A DNA stretch of 64,000 bases, from assembly GCF_027943255.1 (NCBI RefSeq), contig NC_072893.1:83149784-83213783 (forward strand), given 5' to 3'. Within the stretch, counting starts at the first letter, position 1; each line of letters begins with the position of its first letter. Under the pieces are notes generated by a model. It did no database searches, had not been told where the DNA came from, and saw only the letters and a list, made by a program, of their open reading frames with translations. Both the position numbers and the translations under genes were made by a program. This document shows, piece by piece, positions 22,046 through 33,590 of the stretch. This DNA comes from Anastrepha obliqua (lineage: Eukaryota; Arthropoda; Insecta; Diptera; Tephritidae).

Positions 22046-22964
22046 TATTTTCACCACGCAATATTTGTATATATTTTGTTGTTATATTATTTTTCATTTT
22101 TATTGTCCCCTACAACGCCGATTTCACATGGTTGGCTGGTGTGTGGTGTTCATCAAACAGGAGGTTGCGACTTAAACGGGTTTTAACCTAATGGAGATAT
22201 TTGTTAAGCCGGTGACTGAGTGTTAGGATAGCTTTAGCTTCCTCCGGAGATTGCAAGTAAGTTTTCATTGAGCTATTAGGTATTTTTACTGGTATTTTTA
22301 TTGCCATGTTGCTGGCGCTTCTGGAATTAATCAGATTAATCTTTAATCAGTTATAGTGTTGTTCATTTGTTAGTTCGATCAGCAATTTTATGGCGTTATG
22401 GTTATTGCACCTCTGGGCACGTTGGCCAATCTAATCTAGGTCCCGAGAGGACGATCCGACGGAATGGTTTGGGTACACTCATGGCAAACGGGGAGCTCTC
22501 TACCGAGTTTTGTACCAACCACAACCTCTTCGATATTTGTTTGGCAGAGCTAATGTGGAAGTGAGCGAGAATACCCTAATGGCTCGGATTGCAAAGTTTC
22601 TTTGAAATACCTACACTTAGCATGCGATGAATATAAAGGGTTTTAATCAAATTGAACAAATAAAGCAGTACTCGGGCAACGGAGCTCATTAACCCAAAAC
22701 AACAACCAAATACACTTGAAGTACAATTACCACTTATTTGCTTTGCTGCGTAAATTTCTGTGGTAACTATGCTTTACACTTTTATTGTTTTTTATATTTT
22801 TTCATTTTTCAATTTAGATTTTAGAATTATAAATTTAAAACTTTATAGGAACTAGTTCTACTTCGAAGTGCAAATCATTCATTTTCACTGCCTTCCATAT
22901 CTGTAAATAATGGCTAATTTACGTTAAACCAATAAAGCTCCTTTAGCTGCACTTTCAATTAGGT
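22046..22964. other. unannotated spacer
   Basis: No recognised motif. A 65-codon plus frame at 22367-22564 has no family match that I know. Confidence 0.35.
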
Positions 22965-23425
22965 GATGTAAGATTTGGTAAGATGGTTACCCACCCGCGT
23001 GGCCACTTCGGCAAATTCAGAACACTTTCGTCCGTTGTAATACCATTTTAAGAGTAAAAAGGGAGAAACAGGAAAGAAAGGATAGAAAGGATAGAAGAGC
23101 AAAAGTTATGTTATGGAGAAGAGGACTGAACATTGGCTACTAACAATCGTGTTAACCGCTTCATATTGCTGCTGAAAATCATCTAAATTCATTCAATCTT
23201 AATTCTGGTGTCCACAGGGGTTGTAAAACAGAGAAATATTTGAATCTCAGCCTGACGAAAGGTAGCTGAGAAGACGGTGCTGAGGTGATTCCACCTGATA
23301 CTCTAGATAGTTGCCGTGTAAAAGATTAGAATCAATAACGGTTAGGTCAGATTAAATGGATGCCCTCGCGATCGGTCCACTTGGACAAACAATTTAAAAT
23401 TTCTCCGTTGTGATACCATACAGGG
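22965..23425 (-). repeat. two copies of a LINE 3' untranslated module
   Basis: On the minus strand, 23338-23425 reads TGGTATCACAACGGA, CCAAGTGG, GAGGGCATCCA, ending GACCTAACC. The 22970-23045 copy reads TGGTATTACAACGGACG, GAAGTGGCC, ending in CTTACC-like sequence. This is the layout seen at the 3' ends of the RNase H LINEs at 56.2 kb and 60.9 kb. The DNA on their right also matches (GGCTA...GTGTTAACC...CTGCTGA-type words), so the two may be a duplication about 370 bp apart. Confidence 0.55.
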
Positions 23426-23864
23426 GGAGGGGAGAGAAATAGGAGAGGGGGAGGAACCAAACAGAATCCAGGGCTTAAATTAGAGAATGACGACCAACAG
23501 TGGCTATTTACGTTTGTGTTAACCTTTCAAGCTACTGATGAATTACACCAGATGTATGATATTTAAGCACGCTGTATCCGCAGGTGTAGCGAAAAAGTGA
23601 CTGCCCAGATAAGATAAGATAAGATAAGATAAGAGTTTATTAAGTAGAAAAACGTTACAATACTTATGTTATCGCACAGTTTACAGAATATGATTTAAAT
23701 CTTAATTCTACATCATTATATTTGTATATTTATCACAGGTTTGGTTTTTTAAATGATTTTTTCTTTTTTTTCGAAGGAAAAAACTACTATGAAAAACCTC
23801 CGCTATACATCTTACAGGCTAGGGTTAATCTATACGCATTTAAGTACCAGGGCCTAATTGAACA

Positions 23865-26522
23865 TTAAGAAAGTTCAGTTATTAGTAGATTGTCCGAAAA
23901 ACTGGAACGAATTTTGAATCTTTTAGTCAAATTTTGTATTTGATCTGACAAAATCTTAGTTTTTGATTCATCATGAAGCTTTCTGGTGGAGAAATGCCAT
24001 GGGAGTCGTAGCATCATTTTGAGTACCTTATTTTGGCAGATTTGCAGTTTCTTAACATGTGACTTTGCGATATTACTCTAGGCTGGACAGGCATATAATA
24101 TTATTGGCTGAAATATAGACTTATAAATTATCAGCTTATTTTCATCACTTAAGCCTGAGCGTCTATTTATTAGGGGATATAACATTTTAATCGCCAAATT
24201 TACTTTCTCCTGTATGTACTTTACATGATCGCAAAAAGATACTTTTTTATCAAAAATCACCCCCAGATATCGTACGGTATTGGCCCACGGGATATCATAA
24301 CTACCTAATTTCAAACCTGTACTTGGTATAAAGCAATGACTTCTTTTTCTAGTGAAAAAGATAGCTTGCGTCTTACCAATGTTTAATTTTATTTTCCAAG
24401 TACACAAGTAGTCTGCCATGTTTTGTAGTGCATCTTGAAGTTTGGTTACGATTTGGTTACCAAACGCATGCGAATAAAATATGCCAATGTCGTCTGCGTA
24501 CATGGCATATGAACAGTTGGCTAATTTAGGAAAATCAGAGCAATAAATAATGTACAGTAAAGGACCAAGTACCGATCCCTGGGGAACTCCAGCGGGTAAT
24601 TCGATCATGTCAGAGTATTCGTCATTCAGAGACACGCAAAAGTAACGATTTTTTAAAAAGCAATTTATGATTTTTACTAGTGGTAACGGAAATTTTAAAT
24701 TTATTAATTTGTAAATAAGACCATCATGCCATATCGAATCAAAAGCTTTCTCAACGTCAAGAAGCATTAAACCGGTTGATTTCTTGTGATCGAAGTTAGA
24801 TTTGACGTGATTATAAATTCGTTTAATCTGATGAGTCGTACTATGATGTTGTCTAAATCCAAATTGCTCGTTTGGTATAATCTTATGGGTGACTAGGAAC
24901 AGGGATATTTTATTTTTGATAATTTTTTCAAAAACCTTGCTTAAGCTGCTTAGAAGACTAATAGGGCGGTAGCTGTCAGCTGCGTTTGCTGGCTTGCCTG
25001 GCTTGCGAATTGGAATTATTTTAGCAGTTTTCCACGCATTAGGGAAATATTGCAATTTGATGCAAGAGTTTATCAAAAAAGTAAAATATATCACGGCCTC
25101 TGTGGGTAGGTGTCTGAGCATAATATTTTTTATTTCATCATGCCCTGCAGATTTTCTCAGTGGTGCAGCATGCAGAAGATCCTGAACATAATCTGAATCC
25201 ACGTATTCAGTTAGTGGAGTGTCTACTTCTTGTGAATTTAGTTGGTTTATAGCTGTATCAACTAAATTTGAGACGTGTGGAGATCCTAGTTGATTGGACA
25301 CCTTATGATTTTCTAAAAAGTTATATGCAAACAAATTTGCTTTTTCGTGACTTAATATTAATGTTTTATTTGACTCACGCAGAGGTGGGATTTCTGAATG
25401 TTTTCGTCGCATTATTTTACAAATGTTCCAGAATGGCTTACTTCTCTTTTCAATTGAACTAAGTTTCTTATTCCAGCTGGCATTTCTATACTGAAAGATC
25501 TGTTTGCGGATTTGCACAGAGTAATGTTTTACTGCTTCGTAGTCAGAGAGCTGTCTGTAATGACTCCATTGTCTACGAAAATAGTTTCTAGTTTTTATTA
25601 AATTTAAAATGTATTGGGGTAGTTTGAGAAAATTGGTCTTCAAAGTTTTAAGTGGGACTGAACTTCGTACTGCTGCTATTATTTTTTCACTGAACATTAT
25701 TACGTTTTTATCAATATCCTCCGTGGAATCAATTAAATCTAGGTTGGTTGACCAAGTACATAAAGAATTTTTTAATGAGGATCGATAAATCTTCCAGTTT
25801 GTCTTATCGTAATCCATTATAAAGTTGTCGATATGCTTGAAATTTAAATTGAGATAAAATTTTACTGGTAGGTGATCGGAATCAAATTTGTTTATCGTTA
25901 AAGGCTGAGATATATACGTGGGTATATTCGAGAGTACCAAGTCAATATTGGATGGGGAAAACCTACTAGACGAAGGTATATATGTTGGATCGTTTGAGTA
26001 GGAAACGCTTATGGGGAAAAATGTGGTAAATTCATTGAGTATATTTCCCCAAGTATTTGCTCTAGAATAACCCCAGTTGCGATGCTTGCTATTAAAATCC
26101 CCGAAAAAAATATACGACCCATTCAAATTGAAAAGTTTTCTTAAGCCTTTTTTGTAACTATTCCGAAGCTCCGAGGTATTTGTTCCACCTGGAAAGTAAG
26201 TACTAAAAAGCTTAAATGATTTATGGTCAGAGGAGGTTATTTTAATTCCAATATTTTCAACTATTTCTGTATTAATATTTATGATATTGAATTGCATAGA
26301 CTTTTTAACTAATATGGCAACACCACCACCTACTCCAATTTCCCTATCTTTACGCACACATACATAATTGGGATGATACAATTTATCAGTATGTTTTAGC
26401 CACGTTTCCGAGAGCATACATACATCAACATTAGCTTTTGTTAAAAAATCAAAAAGTTCCATAAACTTATTTCGGAAACTGCGACAGTTTCAGAAAATTA
26501 TTTTAAGCTGAGATACAGACAT
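23865..26522 (-). pseudogene. Jockey-type ORF2: AP endonuclease plus reverse transcriptase, two nonsense codons
   Basis: ORF2 starts at ATG 26522 (MSVSQLKIIF) and meets TGA at 26490-26492, where the endonuclease motif needs Trp (FWNCRS). A 794-codon open stretch (26462-24081) follows. Counted from its Met: endonuclease SETW (18-21), GDFNSKHRNWG (121-131), DSDHLPV (194-200); RT DVEKAFDS with the first catalytic Asp (569), PAGVPQGSVLGPLL (about 624-637), YADD (655-658). A TAG at 24078-24080 replaces Trp in ACPAWSN. The remaining 70 codons continue in frame to TAA at 23865-23867. All catalytic residues outside the two nonsense sites are visible and there is no frameshift, so decay is recent. Both lesions are TGG to stop. 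Confidence 0.93.
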
Positions 26523-26554
26523 TACTTATTACTAGAGTATAGAAACTTAATTGC

Positions 26555-26640
26555 TTATTGTGCGATAGCGTTAAATTGATCATGTTTACTTCTACATTCT
26601 TTTAGTTTTTGTATTAATTCAAAAGTTAGTTCAGTGATTT
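26555..26640 (-). pseudogene. Jockey ORF1 (gag-like) C-terminal end
   Basis: The minus strand reads EITELTFELIQKLKECRSKH, then DQFNAIAQ and TAA at 26555-26557. A helical IxxLxxKLxxCxSKxDQ tail just before ORF2 is usual for Jockey-type ORF1 proteins, which package the RNA. Only about 28 codons remain. The zinc-knuckle region is lost at the junction with the RNase H relic. Confidence 0.6.
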
Positions 26641-27110
26641 CCCTTTCAGTGAACAAAGGCCCATGGCCCATCTTTCCAGTGGCAGACCACAGGTTCGTAA
26701 GGGAAATCCAATCCTCTCATATTACGATGAAGTCGTCTCAAGGGTCCCTGTCTAGCCAACTCATTGACCCAACAGTTTCCCTCTATACCGATATGACCGG
26801 GAATTCAAATGAGTCTAATATCGGAGTATTCCGATGCAATCGATAGGAAAATCAGGCATTCCCTGACTAATTTCGAACACACAAACAACAAACCCAGGGT
26901 CCTAATTGCTGCTTGGCTGTCGGAGTAGATATTTACCTCCTTTACTGTAATTACAGTAGCGAGCAACCTATCCACACCTTCCTTAATTGCGACTACTTCT
27001 GCTTGGAATACACTGCAGTAGTCCGGAGGCGTGAATTTGAGCTTGACGGAGAGCTCCCATCTTTCCAGCACCAGGGCACAGGTTTTAGAGGTTCCTCCAT
27101 GAACTGAAAT
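26641..27110 (-). pseudogene. RNase H domain of a different non-LTR retrotransposon
   Basis: The minus strand from about 27071 reads PPDYCSVFQAEVVAIKEGVD (with the catalytic Glu), then VNIYSDSQAAIRTLG (catalytic Asp), VCSKLVRECL and IASEYSDIRLI. After a frame change (26640-26810) it reads PGHIGIEGNCWVNELARQGP. This is a C-terminal RNase H from an I/LOA/R1-type LINE. It removes RNA from the RNA:cDNA hybrid. The first Asp strand (YTDGS) is missing, so it starts inside the domain. It is fused to the Jockey ORF1 end at about 26640. Confidence 0.85.
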
Positions 27111-27195
27111 GAGCTTAGTATCGAGGTATTCGGGTACAGTGGAAAGTGAATTCCGGTATTCTCCGACTAATTGACACCAGTGCCCTAATTGCTAC
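27111..27195 (-). repeat. second, shorter copy of the neighbouring RNase H DNA
   Basis: AGTATCGAGGTATTCGGGTA, CCGGTATTCTCCGACTAATT and CCCTAATTGCTACTTGGCT repeat, with changes, the sequence at 26817-26922. It is either a local duplication or a second insertion of the same family. Confidence 0.6.
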
Positions 27196-27482
27196 TTGGC
27201 TACTATATATATAATGGCGATTACACCCTTTTTAGGTATTTTGCCACGCTCTTCTTACTGTTTGCCGTGTGCGTCTTCACTTTTTTCTTGATTTTTATGT
27301 GGAGCTTTTAAATACATGGTAGAAATACACTTTGGGGCTTGCCATTGCCTGCCAAGGAGCGACCGCTATTAGAAAAATGTTTTTCTTAATTTTGGTGTTT
27401 CACCGAGATTCGAACCTACGTTCTCTCTGTGAATTCCGAATGGTCGTCACGCACCAACCCATTCGGCTACGGCGGCCGCCTA
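27196..27482 (-). repeat. tRNA-derived SINE copy, 3' body altered
   Basis: The head (GGCCGCCGTAGCCGAATGG near 27480, B box GGTTCGAATCTC near 27412) and first body segment match the family. The 3' half is diverged: CTGCCGTTCGG is lost, but GACGCACACGGCA-like words and a TATATAT tail at 27200-27212 remain. It sits directly beside the RNase H relic. Confidence 0.8.
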
Positions 27483-30400
27483 ATTTAATATGTATGGGCT
27501 TCTGTTTATGTTGGATGAACGCTTGGCGTAAGCTTGTGAGTGTTGTTAGCACTAAATTATTGACTTTAGATGATTTCGCAAGATTTGCTTATATATCAAT
27601 AGAATTATGTAGCGTTCGCAGTCATACTATACACCAACAAACAAAAGGAAGGCTTTATAAAATGAAATTGGTCAGAAGAAAAAATAAGTGTAACATTTCA
27701 TTTTCTATAAAATTCAATGCATTTAATTTTATGAATAAATTTTATATTAAATAGCAGCCCATTGAATGCGATTCTTACATCACAACGCCTACTTTGAATT
27801 ATGTACTTGGAGTCGAGGCACTTAAATGCGTTGGCTTTGCGACATTGCTGATCTTTGCCAATAAAATGGCATTTACGCTTATCGCGGCGTCAAACTGACC
27901 ATTAAGTGAGCCAGGCACGGCGTAGGGAGACAATGCGTAGAGTAAATAAGCGAATGCCTTAACGTCGGTGGTGCATACATAGCCAACATGCAACAGCAGC
28001 CGCAAAAAACAACAGCAAAACTTCACAATATTCGTAAAAACAAAAAAAAAAAGAAACGCAATAAAAATTAGTGCAGCGTACGGTGAAAATGCAGATTGTA
28101 ACAACATTAAAATCAACTGCAATTGCAAAAACAACAACAGCACTAATTGTCACAGCCAGAGCTGGCTAGCAACAATACATATACTGCAAGCGCCAGTAAC
28201 AACGCCAACGCCAATGTGCTTTATGGCTGTCTCTGACTAACGACCAGTTTTCAAGTTATTCAATCAGAGCGTCCCTTACTGCAGCTTCTCTCGCTCTCTG
28301 CTTCACATGCCACTTCTTCTTCCCTTGTTTAAAGTTGCTTGCCTTTTGCTGCTTCGCCCTCTCCTCCCATGATTTGCATGTGGGCATATGTTTACTCCGG
28401 CTGCCACAATCTTAACGCTTCCGTTGTTTTTCCAGCTGTTGCAAAGCTTTTTGCTGCATTTTCTTTTTTTTTCATTTTGTTGTAGTTGTTTCGGGCATTG
28501 TCCAGGCATTTCTGGCTCCATTCCCTCCAACCGCCTTCCCCCTAACAGCCTTCGTAAGGCTTACAGACTACGGGAGCCATGCGTGATAAATGACATCGAT
28601 CACATATGAGTTTCGTCTGCATTTTTTATGCTTTCAGGCCCTGGAACCCTCAACTTCTCACATTCTGCATGTGACAACGGTCATCCATTGTCTCCTCCAC
28701 GTTTGCCACCATCGCTCCGTGGAGTGCTTGTAATACGTTGTCGCATCGGCCATGTAGCATGTACAGTCATGTGTTGGTGAGTGAGTGCGAGCGCATATGT
28801 CACGCTATACCTCCCCTCCTACCTACTGGCGTGGGTGCGAGTGATTCTCGGTTACCCTACAGTTGGGTTTTAAAATGTCGTCCGCATTGTCTGCGCCTGT
28901 TAATTTTGTAATCCTTTTACGTGGCATAGGCGTCGTGAGGCGTTGGCGGCTGTCGCTGGTGGAAATGGTGGAACTGGCATCTTTACTCTACGCGACATTC
29001 GGCTTGATGGCCTCAAATAAATGTCAAGCGGCCTGCTGGTCTAGCTCTTCCGCACCTCTACCTATTGGACAGCATACCAGTGCTGCTTTGCTTGCCACCG
29101 GGTTGCCACCCTTGCCCTGGCTAATGAAATCTGCTTGCGAAATGTGGCATTAAGTGCTACAATCATTTTAGTTGTTGTTACTCTTTGCTGATAGGCCACC
29201 AGTATTTCAAATGGAATTCATGGTTGCCCAGGGATGTGTGCATGGGTTGAGGGAGAAGTGCAGAGGTAGCGTGTGTAGGATACATACATTTTGTCGCGAT
29301 GTGATTTCGTGTGAGACATCACATTAATTTACAGATTAATTGCCGTTTCGTTGCGCATAGCTTGGTGGTATTTGCTTCTCTTTTGTATATGAATATGTGT
29401 TGTTAGTCGAATGCACTACTTAAACATTTGTTTGTATGTTCCGATGTATGTGAGTGTAGGCTCGGCCTCTAATTTTAATAGCAAACACATGAGTATTGAA
29501 TTTGCTTTTAAGTTGAAAGTAAGATACTACTTGTCCTGCTTTTGTTTTATTTTAAAATGTTATCTTTGCTGTTATGCATTCCACTGCATTTCGAGGCTTT
29601 TAACCCGCATCTGCCCAGAATATTTTGCTTTCGTATTTTAAGTAATTTTAAAATATGTAGTTTAAGGCTAACATTTATGGGTATATATTATATATCACTG
29701 AAATACTAAATACTTTTCTACTCCTTCCTGACTTATGCGATGTGGCCATATGAAGAAAAGTATTTTAGAATAAAAATTGTATGGACAGTGTTTAAAATTA
29801 TGTTTAGTGACTACTACAAAACAGAGACCGTAATTATCATGAGTTTACCACTGATGTGGCCTTTTAAAATTTCCCTTCACTAATAATACTAAATTTCGAT
29901 TAAAAATTATTTGAAGCGAAAAAGTCTTTTTCGATTGTTATTTTTTCGCTTCGAAATAATTATTATTTTGTGAGCTAATATTTTTTTCTCCAGAAATATT
30001 CTGCTTTTTTTAATCAAACCATTTCATAATCGAATTCTTCAAAGCTTTTTTTCTATACGAGTATAAGAACAACAAAGACACCAAAAAGAAAAATTATAAA
30101 AAATCAAGACGATGTTTGAGCCGCTTTCAGCTTGCATATTTTTACACCAAAGTTAATCTAAGCCATGGACTATAAACTACGTAGTTGAAATTTTTCTAAA
30201 AATTGTAACACAATGAACAATTTTGATGAAAATTTTTCAATATTTTTTTATTTAAACTTTCCACAAATTATGCAAATTTAAGTTTCAGACTTGTATTTTC
30301 ACAGTTTTTAAGTAGAATGAACTATGTTTTCTTAACAAAATGTTAAAATTGAATTAAAGCCCAATAAATTGTCAAAAATTATCAGTGAGTCCCTGCGCTA

Positions 30401-30499
30401 CATAGTGAAAATATTGCAAATCTATCATCCTTGCGTATGCTGTAGTTATGAAAAGTAGTTTATGTATATATGTATATTAGTGATTAGTCCAGACTATGT
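27483..30499. other. long unannotated stretch with GC-richer, low-complexity blocks
   Basis: 27800-29300 is less AT-rich, with CAACAACAGC-type runs and CATATG words. This resembles single-copy noncoding DNA rather than transposon. Open frames up to 114 codons (27799-28143) are shadows of the runs or lack motifs. 29700-30480 is AT-rich with nothing recognised. Confidence 0.4.
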
Positions 30500-32245
30500 A
30501 AAACAAGCCGATTGCTAGGATACATACCTACGAAAAGGGCCGAGATAAATGCTGTGTATATTCCAAAGGAAGGGAAAACCCCGAAAAATTGCCTAAGTCA
30601 ATATGGAAAAAATTTTAGATCAGCACATAAGAGCGAATAATTTAGTTAGTTTCCCACTTCATCATCTTCAATTTGCCAACTAACAAGGAAAAAGTCTACT
30701 GAGACTGCGCTACAGTCTTGTATCTACAATATTATTTAAAAAGCTATTGAATCAAAACGAATCGTATTTTGCGCTTTTATTGACATAACAGAAGTTTTTG
30801 ATAATACATCCTATGAGGCAATCAACAATGCTTTATCTCAAAAGGACGCACCTAAACCCATTATAAGATGGATTGTATCGATGCTGGAGTCCAGAATGAT
30901 CAGTGCAGCATTAGGAGGAAGAATGAAGTCTATCAGGGCCACAAGGGGTTGCCCGCAAGGTGGAGTACTCTCTCCTCTTCTCTGGACACTAGTAATAGAC
31001 GAACTTCTCCATAAACTGAACAATCTAGAATTCCGCAATCAAGGTTATGCAGATGGTCTGGTAGTATACATAGTGAGCTGGCATGAGGAGCCATCGGCAT
31101 AACAAGCAAATAATTTACCGACAAAGGACTATCTATCGACCCACCTAAAACTGCGCTAGTGCCATTCACTAGGAAAAGAAACATCAACATCGAATTTCCT
31201 ATTCTAAACAAATCGACTCGTCAACTCTCCACAGAAGCGAACTAAAGTGATATCAACCTTGACAAAACGCTCACTTGGAACCCTCATCTCGAGAAAGTTA
31301 CTGCAAAAGCCACAAGGGCATTTTATGCCTGCGCCAGGCTTTTTGGAAAAACTAGGGACTCAGCCACAGAATGACTCATTGGACATTCACTACAGTTGTT
31401 AAACCCATAAACGCCCATATGCTTCCATAGTATGGTGACCTAAAATTAAGTAACATAAGGCGGCAAATGATCTCAACAAATTGTACCGGCTCCTCTGCGT
31501 CGGTATAATAGGAGCAATGAAAACATGCCCAACTGACGCATTAGGGTTACTCCTAAGCATCCTTAAGATTAAAATGCAACTCCGATCTAAGAAGTGGGGA
31601 TATGAAAGGACATCTAAAGACCTTAGATGGCTTCTGACATATTTCCATTCTTTATAGCGTGGATACCAAATATAAGTTTATCAAAAATAATTCTAACACC
31701 TTCAAACCCGGAGCCTAGATCTGGTGCACTGAGGGATCGAATTATTACTAGGTTGAGTTCCTGGATACCAAGGACTCGAGAGAAAAGAGATAGCGGACTA
31801 TCTCGCTAAACAAAAAAGGCAAACATGCTCTTAATTGGTCCTCAACCTTTCTGTGGAATTATAAAGAGCCACATCAACGATCTTCTCAGGAGGTAGAAGG
31901 TGAAGAAGTTCATTGAACACTGACGAAACTCTATCGGTCAGCGACAAGCGAAACAATTCCTAACGCCGGACAGAGGAATTCCTGAATTTTCACTTAGTAG
32001 AGAAGTAACTGGTTATTTTACAAATCACTACAGCCTGATCAATTAAACGAAATTTGGCTCTCTGAGACCGTCATCTGCCGATTCTGTGAAATGGACACTG
32101 AAAATTCAGAACACATTCTTTGTAAATGTCTTGCACTAGGCTTAAATTTTTAAAAAGCCTTAAAATATAGGGCTCCTCAGTAGGCTTTGCACAGTAGATC
32201 TATTTTGGCCGCAGTACGCAGTAGCCTAATAATAATAATATATAA
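30500..32245 (+). pseudogene. R1/LOA-like non-LTR retrotransposon ORF2 relic
   Basis: The plus strand, through many frame breaks, reads VYIPKEGKTPKN, then AFIDITEVFDNTSYEAINNA (first catalytic Asp), then RGCPQGGVLSPLLWTLVIDE. The catalytic box reads GYADGLVVY: YADD has become YADG (about 31045), so the RT is dead even without the frameshifts. Further on come LDKTLTWNPHLEKVTAKATR (thumb), VPGYQGLERKEIADYLAKQ (RNase H end) and CRFCEMDTENSEHILCKC (C-terminal Cys/His knuckle, about 32080-32130). It ends near a (TAA)n tail at 32226-32243. Most of RNase H between thumb and PGYQG is deleted. Confidence 0.85.
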
Positions 32246-33379
32246 TATGTACTCGTATATATGACTTCGGGTGAGGTAAATTGAGATGAGTCAGGTGACT
32301 TCAGTTTTGAGCTAAATCAATCCGCTAAAACAAAAAACTTATCAAACACCATTTTTTATTTCTGGAAGAAAAATAGTGTTGAAGGTATTGTTTTTGTTGA
32401 TAATAAATAAAACAATTGATTTTGATGCAAAATTAAAAACTCAAAAATGAATTACTATTTCTTATCAAAAAAAAAAAAAAAATCACTTGAAAAATAAGTT
32501 TTATTTCTGATCAAATAATACGAGTATAATTCGATAAAGGATTGTATTTTCTAAGCGATTAGTTAAAACCGAGATGTGATTCTTATTAAAAATGTTTATA
32601 AATATTTTTAAATCGCGAAAGCTTTATATAATTTCTATAGATATTTTTGAAGCGCAAAAGATTCATAACGAGCATCAATAGATGTGTATATATACTTATT
32701 CATACAAGTATATATTCGAAACTGTTTTACTTTATTTAGAAGATTTTGATTATTTTCGTTGAAAATTTAAAAATAATGACTATTTACGGTGCCTTTTATC
32801 ATACAAAACGTTTTACTCAAACACTAACATTGAATTTTGAGCCATCAGTCCATTTGATAGAAGTGCATGTACCAGCAGCATATCTTCGTCGTTTTTCACT
32901 TTTCAAATTTCTTTATGCTTTTCCGAAAAATACTTGCAATATTATATGGTAATTTGTCGCCTGAGTTCTAACTTTGATACTTCTGGGTGAACTGAGCGTT
33001 GCCTTTTGATGCCAAGAAATTTATACTGAAGCATATGTATCTATGGAGAATTTTTACAATCGACTTCCACAGAAATACGCCTAAAACTATAAAGAATTAT
33101 AATCTGTAAAAACATCGATTTTTTGAAAATTCTGGACGCATGTAATCCCTTAATAGATCGACGAAGTTTCACAACCGGCTTGTGCTCTATGAAGTATTTA
33201 CAGCCATCAGACTATCTGAAAAAGCGTATAGATTTCATTATTTAGAAGAATACTCGCATAGTCCAGTCCTTAGAACAGCTCGACCTGAAAGGCACTACAT
33301 TGATCACGCAGGGGAATGATGCCTTATTCGATCTTTGAAGGTGTATTTGACTGGATGACGAGTAATAATAATAGTAATC
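32246..33379. other. unannotated AT-rich spacer
   Basis: Poly-A and TATA-rich. A 68-codon plus frame at 32746-32952 has no recognised motif. Confidence 0.35.
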
Positions 33380-33590
33380 TTAGGTTTTATCTGGCATAAT
33401 AGCTCGATGTCCTCGGACATTCACAAATTACTCTTTACTTCTCTTGTTCGCTCTAGAGTAGAATATACTACATTTATCTGGAGACCTTATCACCAATTTG
33501 CAATTAAGAGAAGGTGAAGGCCCTCAGCTCGTTAAAATTGTCAAAATCTATCCCTTCTTAGGATTCCCATTTAATTTCAATTAACTTATG
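33380..33590 (+). pseudogene. Jockey-like RT thumb fragment
   Basis: With frame changes the plus strand gives a LLFTSLVRSRVEYTTFIWRP-like stretch followed by HQFAIKR and LVKIVKIYPFLGF. This follows the LYxSLVRxxLEYxxxVWxPYxxxHxxxIExVQ block just after the RT in Jockey-type ORF2 proteins. There are no catalytic residues. The fragment is about 200 bp. Confidence 0.6.

Larger units (their letters stand above)
23607..26640 (-). mobile_element. Jockey-clade LINE, 5'-truncated, nearly readable ORF2
   Basis: The minus-strand order is ORF1 C-terminal end (26555-26640), a 32-bp gap, ORF2 (endonuclease plus RT, 26522-23865), a 3' UTR with AATAAA just before the end, then a pentanucleotide tail of about five TTATC units (23607-23633). 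The 5' side breaks into an unrelated RNase H relic at about 26640. A pentamer tail instead of poly(A) is unusual for this clade. Confidence 0.88.

Noticed and set aside
28303..28530. 75-codon minus frame with Lys/Arg-rich composition
   Set aside because: It is antisense to a T-rich noncoding run, with no motif.
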